64,000 nucleotides of DNA from Castor canadensis (Eukaryota > Chordata > Mammalia > Rodentia > Castoridae), in NCBI RefSeq assembly GCF_047511655.1, contig NC_133389.1, positions 29,673,501 through 29,737,500 of the forward strand, written 5' to 3'. The position numbers were made by a program, and so were the translations under genes. The notes under the pieces were generated by a model. It ran no database searches. It saw only the letters and a program-made list of their open reading frames with translations, and was not told the DNA's origin. Shown here piece by piece: positions 57,955 through 64,000 of the stretch (position 1 is its first letter; each line of letters begins with the position of its first letter).

Positions 57955-58165
57955 GTGGGTTTTGTTTTTTTAGTACTGGGGTTTTAGTACTGGCTCAGGG
58001 CCTACACCTTGAGCCACTCCACCAGCCCCCCACACCCCCCCCCTTTTTTTTTCCACCATAGGGTCTTGAGAACTATTTGCCTGGGCAGACTTCGAACTGT
58101 GATCCTCATCTTTGCCTCCTGAGTAACTGGATTACAGGCATGAGCCACTGCTGCCTGGCAACTGC
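57955..58165 (-). mobile_element. Dimeric SINE
   Basis: 'tagtactggggttttagtac', 'gagccactccaccagccc', poly(C)/poly(T) linker, then a B1-like half to 'gagccactgctgcctggc'. The word 'gcaattgtg' flanks both sides (about 57950 and 58163), a target duplication. Confidence 0.92.
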
Positions 58166-58169
58166 AATT

Positions 58170-59210
58170 GTGTTTTTAGCCTCTATGTTTCCTACCTCTA
58201 AACATAGCCTTTCTGAGGGTAATAAACATGCTTTTCATAGCCATTGTGTCTGTGGCATTGAGTGTGTTCATGAGGTATTCAAGGCCCTTTGCCATATGGC
58301 CCTAATGTCTCCGGCTTATTCCCCACTCCTCTCCTTCTTTCAACTAGCAATTTCTCTATTGCACCGTGCTCTTTCACCTCCGTTCCTTTTTGGAGCTTTG
58401 TACCTCAATTAATACCCGCCCATACCTTTCACTCTTTGTTGGAAACCATAGCTCTTACCCACCCTTCAAATGTAGCAGAGAAGTCTCAGCCTTCTGCTAA
58501 AAGCCCTTTTTTATTTGTTCATTCCATTCCACCAGTTGGATTTAGGAGACTTCTGTTTCCACAGAATTTATATTGAACTCTGACTTTATCACTTGCCACT
58601 CTTTATGACGATGGTTTGTTTCACCAAATAGAGCCAGCTACTTGAAGATGAGGCCCTAGGGTCTGGCCCAATGCCTTCTACATAAGCAAACACTTAAGGT
58701 TGGCAGAACCACTGAAATTTGCACTGTCTAGAGGCAGCAAATAAGCAGCCCACAGGCTACATCAGGCTACAAGTTTTGTTTGGCTCACACAGTTGCTGGC
58801 TGAGGTAGGCCAAATAGGATTGATCCAGGTTATGTGGCTGGCAAGACTTAAGACACGGACTTAGCCGCTGTTCTTTTTGGTTGACTATTAAGCAAGCCAA
58901 AGAAGCACCCAGAAAACAATCAGAGCAAGGATGTAATATACTTGAGTATATGCTATCTCTTATGGGAGTGGCTCACCTGCAGTTCTAAGTTTCAGCAACC
59001 CAAACAGAAAGGTCAGAACACCAGGCAACCCCAAGCGTACTGCTTTTTACCCCATGCCAGAGTGCTCTGAGGGTAGGAAATGAGGGAGGTGGGTAACAGT
59101 AATGGGTCCAGCCAATTTTTATTTCTTCCTGCACCAATTAGTCAATTCAAGCTGTATATTCAGCAGACCTGACTATGGCCACATGGTGGCGAACATTTGT
59201 AATTAAGAAA
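58170..59210. other. Intergenic, no gene seen
   Basis: No recognised repeat or exon; overlapping plus-strand frames at 58077-58576 start within a SINE. Confidence 0.45.
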
Positions 59211-59212
59211 TC

Positions 59213-59315
59213 CAAGCCAGTCACTGGTGGCTCATGCCTGTAATCCTAGCTACTCAGGAGGCAGAGATCAGGAAGACCACAGTTTGAAGCCAACCCGGGG
59301 CAAACGGTTCATTTA
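59213..59315 (+). mobile_element. B1-like half of a dimeric SINE, 3'-truncated
   Basis: 'agtcactggtggctcatgcc...ggggcaaacggttcattta', ID-like half missing. Confidence 0.85.
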
Positions 59316-59399
59316 TATCTCAAGAATGCTGTAACACTAGCATTTGCTGCTGTAAAACTGTTAGCCTTTAGTCTATACTTCTCAGCTGAGCCATCTGAA

Positions 59400-59525
59400 C
59401 AAGGATGGAGCAGGGCTGGCAAGATGGATGGCATGGACTTGCCATCCATTCATTGACCATGACAATCCTAGGAGGTAACTACTGTTATTCCTACTTTACA
59501 AGTGAGAACACAAAGAGATCAAGTG
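59400..59525 (-). repeat. MIR-type fragment
   Basis: 'aatcctaggaggtaactactgttattcctactttacaagtgag' is the antisense MIR 3' pattern. Confidence 0.55.
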
Positions 59526-61064
59526 AATACATTAATTTGGTTCTATTGGTTGTTAAAATAATGACATACTTCAATTCTAAGTGGCAAATAGAACCTGCTT
59601 TCCCCACCACCCTGGTCACCCTCCATAATCCCCATAGTCTAACAGTGATAGGGTTAACATCACACCTGCCAAAAGACTGGGGTTTCCAGGAGCCTGTGTC
59701 AGCCATACTTCCAGTGTGAGATCTAATGACTGATGTCTGAAAGGATGCTGAAAGCATTTTGAATATTTCACCGAGTGAAAGGTTTGCATTTTTAATGTAA
59801 TAACTCTAGCAAAAGGCCAAAGAGCTAATCAGCAGAATTTAGCCAAGACTTTGAAAAGATGAAAGCACCTAGCACGGCCTAAAGCCAGGGTCCAAATATA
59901 TTTTCTGCCTCAGCACCCTTGAGAGACAACATGAACTTTCTGTAGTAATAGTGACAACTCTGAGAGCTGACAACCAAGACAGGAAGTAGGAATCACTGCC
60001 CCAGAATCTTGGGTGAGAAGAGATGTGTGTAATGAAAAGTAGTCCACTCCCCAACCCAATGCCAAAAATAGGCAGTTATGGCCATTCTGGCAGGAGTTAG
60101 CTATCAGATATGGGCTCCTTGGAATGAGCAAAAACCAACAGGTTTTCCCTGAAGGGAACTTGCACACCCTTGCCCCACATGAAGCCTGCCCAGAACCTTT
60201 GCTGGAAGTTGGTGAGCACTCACACTTCAGCAGGGGCTGAATAATCTTGGGCAGGTCTGGATGCATACCTCAGCAAGTCACACCTCTTCAGAGGACAGGT
60301 CTCCTCCTAAAGTCTCACTCAGGGTCAAGCAGTTGGAAACAGTGAGGAAGGTGGTCATTCTTGCCTTCAATTACGGCCATCTTGGTTTCTAGGTCTCTTG
60401 AGTTGGGTTGTACCTTCCTACTATCCTTTCTGCCCCCACTACTTAAGTCTGAATTCTGAAAAAATGTGTAGCATTTATTTATGCCAAGATATAAATTACC
60501 ACACTCTCAATTCCAAAGATTTAATATATACTTTGCATACCATAAAATTCACTCCTTTAATGTATATAATTCAATGGTATTTTTTTAGTATAGTCAGAGT
60601 TGTGACCACCACTACTACAAGTTTAGAATATTTTCATCACCCCAAAAATAAGCCCCTCAGCCATTAGCAGTCACTCTGAGGTTCTGACAACCATGAACCC
60701 ATATTTCTTGTAAGTGGAAGAATATGCAGTCTTTCCTATCTGCTTCTTTCATTTAACATAATGATTTCAAGAATCATCCATGTATCATTGTTATTTATGA
60801 CCAAATAACATCAACCATTTGAGAAACTGCCAAAATGTTTTCTAAAGTGGCTGTGCCATTTTGTATTCCTATCTGGAGCAGAGGGTTGGGATTCCTCTAC
60901 TTCTCCAACACTTGCTGTTACCTGACTTTTTGATTCTAGTCACCCTAACTAGGTGTGAAGTGGTATCTCACTGTGGTTTTGACTGGCACCTTTATTATGA
61001 TGTTTAATGCAGAGCATCTTTGCATTTACTTATTGACCACGGAGAAATGTCTATTCCAATTCTT

Positions 61065-61260
61065 TGTCTTTTTTTTTTTTTGCAGTATTGGGATTTGAAC
61101 TCAGGGCCTACACCTTCAGCCACTCCACCAGCCCCCTTATTGTAATGGGCTTTTCTGAGATAGGGTCTTGCAAACTGTTTGCCTGTGCTGGCTTCGAACT
61201 GCAATCCTGATCTCTCTGCCTCCTGAGTAGCAAGGATTATAGCCACTGGCACCTGACTCC
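61065..61260 (-). mobile_element. Dimeric SINE inside L1
   Basis: Poly(T), 'gcagtattgggatttgaact', 'cagccactccaccagccc', then a B1-like half. 'tctttg' / 'cctttg' flanks suggest a short target duplication. Confidence 0.9.
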
Positions 61261-61382
61261 TTTGTATATTTTTAATTGGGCTTTCTTTTTATTGAATTAT
61301 AGAGTTCTTAATACAGATATCAGTCTCTTACTAGAGCTAAGGTTTGCAAATATTTTCTCCCATTCTGTGGGTGTCTCTTCAA

Positions 61383-61565
61383 TTTTTTTTCTTTCTTTTT
61401 GTGGGACTGCAGTTTCAACTTAGGGCTCTACTTTCAAAGCAGGTGCTCTCCTGCTTGAGCAACATCTCTAGTCCATTTTGCCTGGAAAGGCCTTGAACCA
61501 TGATCCTCCCAATCCTAGCCTCCCAAGTAGCTGGGATTACAGGAGTGAGCCATCAGTGCCCAGCT
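61383..61565 (-). mobile_element. Dimeric SINE, partly deleted
   Basis: 'gtgggactgcagtttcaact...gagcaacatctctagtcc', then 'tagctgggattacaggagtgagcc'. Confidence 0.85.
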
Positions 61566-61660
61566 TTTTTTTTTTTTTAAAAATGGTGCTAGGTTTGAAC
61601 TCAGGTCCTCATGCTTGCTAGGCAGCTGCCATATCACTTGAGCCATGTTCTCTGCCCTCT
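61566..61660 (-). mobile_element. ID-like SINE
   Basis: 'ggtgctaggtttgaactcag...ttgagccatgttctctgccc' after a T12 run. Confidence 0.88.
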
Positions 61661-61999
61661 TTTCTTCATGATATCTTTTGAAGTGCAAAAGCTTTTAATT
61701 TTTAAAAAGTTCAATTTATCAAATTCATTTTTTTTGTTGTTGTTGCTTTTAGTGACACATATGAGAAGCACTGAGGACATCTTAAAAGGATTCCAACTTC
61801 AGATCTCATTCAGTTCTACTAACATCAGGAAAGTCATAAAAGAGCTTTTGTTCTTTATACTTGAAATAGAAAGCAAATGTTAATATTATAAAATATTTAA
61901 GATATACAAAAATGTGGAAAGAATAATGTATTTATTTTCCCATTACCCAACTTAAGAAATTGTACAAATAAAGTTGAAATCTCTGTATCTACTCTACCT

Positions 62000-64000
62000 T
62001 TCCCCTTCTGGAAACCATTACCCTGAATTTGATATTTACCATTACATTCTTGCTGCATGTGTATGTGTCATCAATAAGCAGTACTGTCTTAAATTTCATA
62101 TAAATGGCATCAAATAACATACATTTTAAAACTTGCTTTTTCTCCAATCCACAATGTTGAAATTGATATAGCTGATGAAAGTATAAAAGTACAGTTCTAA
62201 TTCATTAGTTTCTATGATGGCTTAACACTGTATCCATTATGTCTCCATCCTCTTGATGGATCTGCACTGAAATACACAAAAATTAGGAAAAATGACATCA
62301 AACATTTTGAGCACAAAAACTAGTTTTCTCAAAAGATGTGGCTTTCACATTTTTTTTTTTACAATCCAGTTAAAAATACATTTTATATCTTGTCCCTATG
62401 CAAACATACGTATCTTTTTGTGTAGATCTGTATCAGTAAATAACAAAAGTTTTATGCAACAATACTGTCTATATTTTCTGTTATCCTTGTTCCTTAAAGA
62501 AATAAGCAAAACAACCAGGTAGACAGACATTAAACAGACTCCATTACTTCCCTCTACTGGCTACAACCACACTTGAAACACTGCCCCAGGTCATGGGGCA
62601 TACACATACACACATTTAGCTTTACCAGACAATTTCAGTTTTCCCAATTGTTGAAGCAAATTATGCTCCCAATAAGCAGATAAGCAAGTTGCCATTGTTC
62701 TGTCTTCTTGTTAGATTTAAATGCATTCCTACCTATGTGAAATGATATCCTATAATACAAGTTTGCATTTCCATAATTAGGAGTGAATCCAAGCACCTTC
62801 TTCCTGTTTTTATTGGCTATCTGTGTTTTTGTGTTCCATAAACTATAAGAGGGAATTTGTCTATGGAAAGTTTCCATGGCCACACAAATGAGCTGGGATG
62901 CACATTCAGATATGAGGTTCTCATCCGTGATATGTTTAAAATATTTGACCACTTGCTCAAAACAAATGAGAACCAATCACATTATCACCTACTCAGGAAG
63001 ATTTTCGGTTCTTCTCAGACCAAAATAAGATAGAATTAGGAGTAAAAAGAATGAAGGAAAATAAGGCAGAGAAATGAGCTTTTTGTTAAAGTTAAAAAGT
63101 CCTAATTTGAGTCATATTTTAAAAAGTCTGCTATTGCAAAGTCTAGCTATGTAAATTTGGGTCTGTTGTTACTCTTCTGTTCTCAGTTTTCTAATCTGTA
63201 AAATTAGGGTAACAATCTGTACCATTTCTTACCCCATGTGGAAATTTTGAAATAAACATTCTTTTAAAACTTTGAAAATAGAGTTCACAGAAATTCAAGG
63301 TTGTGTGGGTGTTAGTCATCCAATGCCTTCCAAAAGCTGAAGTGAGAGGAGTGAACTGTAGTTCTTTGAACAGCTTTTTGGAGTGAGCAGCTCTCTTGAG
63401 TTCCTGCCTGAAAAGCCTGAAGGCTCTGTTGCACAATGAATTATCCCCTAAAATAACACAGCTCAACTTTTTAGTCTCAGAAAAGAACTCTTTAAGTCTC
63501 CATTTTACAGGTATTGAACCAAGTCTTTTAGCAGACACATGGCCTTTCTAGGGTCTCCTGTTCCCTAAGTTAGGCCTTTTATAGCTCACTCACCACCCTC
63601 TCATCTGATCCTTCTGCTGCAGAATTCAGATCCATCCAAAAGTCAGATGTGCTTGCTTTAGAATCAGCCACAAGAGTGGTGGCTCAACAGTCCATGACAC
63701 TTTACCTTCCCATTCCCAAAAATCCACTGAGGTGTCGATTACCAAAACACAAAGGATAAAGCTGGTACTAAAGAGCTTCTTTCACTAAAGAGTAAGAAGG
63801 TAGGTAGACAAAATTTACAACCAAGGCGCATGGCCAACTAATAGGTCAGGGTGTAGGAGCAGATCACACCACTGTTGCTACTATATACTCCTTGCTAAGG
63901 TTTGACTTCACTGCCAGCACTCATGTCCATCCTTTACACGTCTACCCTCATGAATGGGACACCAGGCTTGATGGAAGGAAATCATGAATCCCCATCACAC
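62000..64000. other. Intergenic to window end, no gene recognised
   Basis: AT-rich and free of recognised SINEs. A MIR-like piece lies at about 63140-63290 ('cagttttctaatctgtaaaattagggtaa'). Two minus-strand frames of 113 and 115 codons (62635-62976, 63191-63538) have no recognised content; the second ends inside the MIR-like piece. By human synteny the 3' UTR of ARK2N could lie near or beyond this edge, but nothing here shows it. Confidence 0.4.

Larger units (their letters stand above)
60470..61990 (-). mobile_element. Ancient L1 3' region, split by SINEs
   Basis: 60470-61064, 61262-61380 and 61665-61990 read as antisense old L1: 'cataaaattcactcctttaa', 'tcagagttgtgaccaccact', 'ttttcatcaccccaaaaata', 'gaagtggtatctcactgtgg', 'tgcaaatattttctcccatt'. 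Non-coding remnants. Confidence 0.75.

Noticed and set aside
62635..63538. Two 113- and 115-codon minus-strand frames near the right edge
   Set aside because: Considered as a terminal exon of ARK2N (C18orf25), but neither resembles its known C-terminus, and the second runs into a MIR-like repeat.
1..64000. CRISPR array, operon, phage or other prokaryotic system
   Set aside because: The base composition, CpG depletion outside the island, SINE/L1 content and spliced gene are vertebrate. Direct repeats are SINE target duplications or microsatellites, not spaced arrays.

Overview
This is mammalian, almost certainly rodent, nuclear DNA. It holds a single recognisable protein-coding exon in about 64 kb of intronic and intergenic sequence packed with retrotransposons. 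Hundreds of bases at a time are taken up by two kinds of SINE: a 7SL/B1-like unit and a tRNA-Ala/ID-like unit. They occur alone or joined as a B1-like + ID-like dimer. The ID-like unit ends in a characteristic antisense box, 'gagccactccaccagccc'. Together with the L1 3' end near 52.2 kb, this suggests a non-muroid rodent. Castor (beaver) is my best guess, from memory of such repeats rather than from a search.

The anchor is a CpG island at about 7.2-8.2 kb. On the minus strand it contains the first coding exon of RNF165 (ARK2C, Arkadia-like RING-H2 E3 ubiquitin ligase). The ATG is at 7443, followed by 20 codons plus one base, then a GT donor at 7382. The rest of the gene would lie beyond the left edge, so 1-7382 is intron 1. 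Positions above about 7.7 kb are 5' flank and intergenic DNA. By human synteny the flank leads toward ARK2N (C18orf25), but no exon of that gene was recognised here.

Intron side (1-7382): apart from three SINEs at the extreme left there is a SINE-free block from about 0.37 to 8.96 kb spanning intron and promoter. It ends on the minus strand in a convincing poly(A) signal (4146-4151) with a GU/U-rich downstream element. RNF165 may therefore have a short, intronically polyadenylated transcript running from exon 1 to about 4.12 kb. Alternating purine-pyrimidine microsatellites flank the promoter.

Flank side (8.2-64 kb): a mosaic of SINEs, ancient L1 pieces (28.8-32.0, 19.1-19.6, 37.9-39.4 and 60.5-62.0 kb), MIR fragments, MaLR-type LTRs and a cluster of LTRs at 37.5-41.9 kb. 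It also holds a U4 snRNA retropseudogene at 36.95 kb and a relatively young 5'-truncated L1 at 51.1-52.3 kb whose ORF2 C-terminus is still open. Target-site duplications resolve many insertions and give their relative order. I found no multi-gene system, CRISPR array, tRNA gene or other complete gene.
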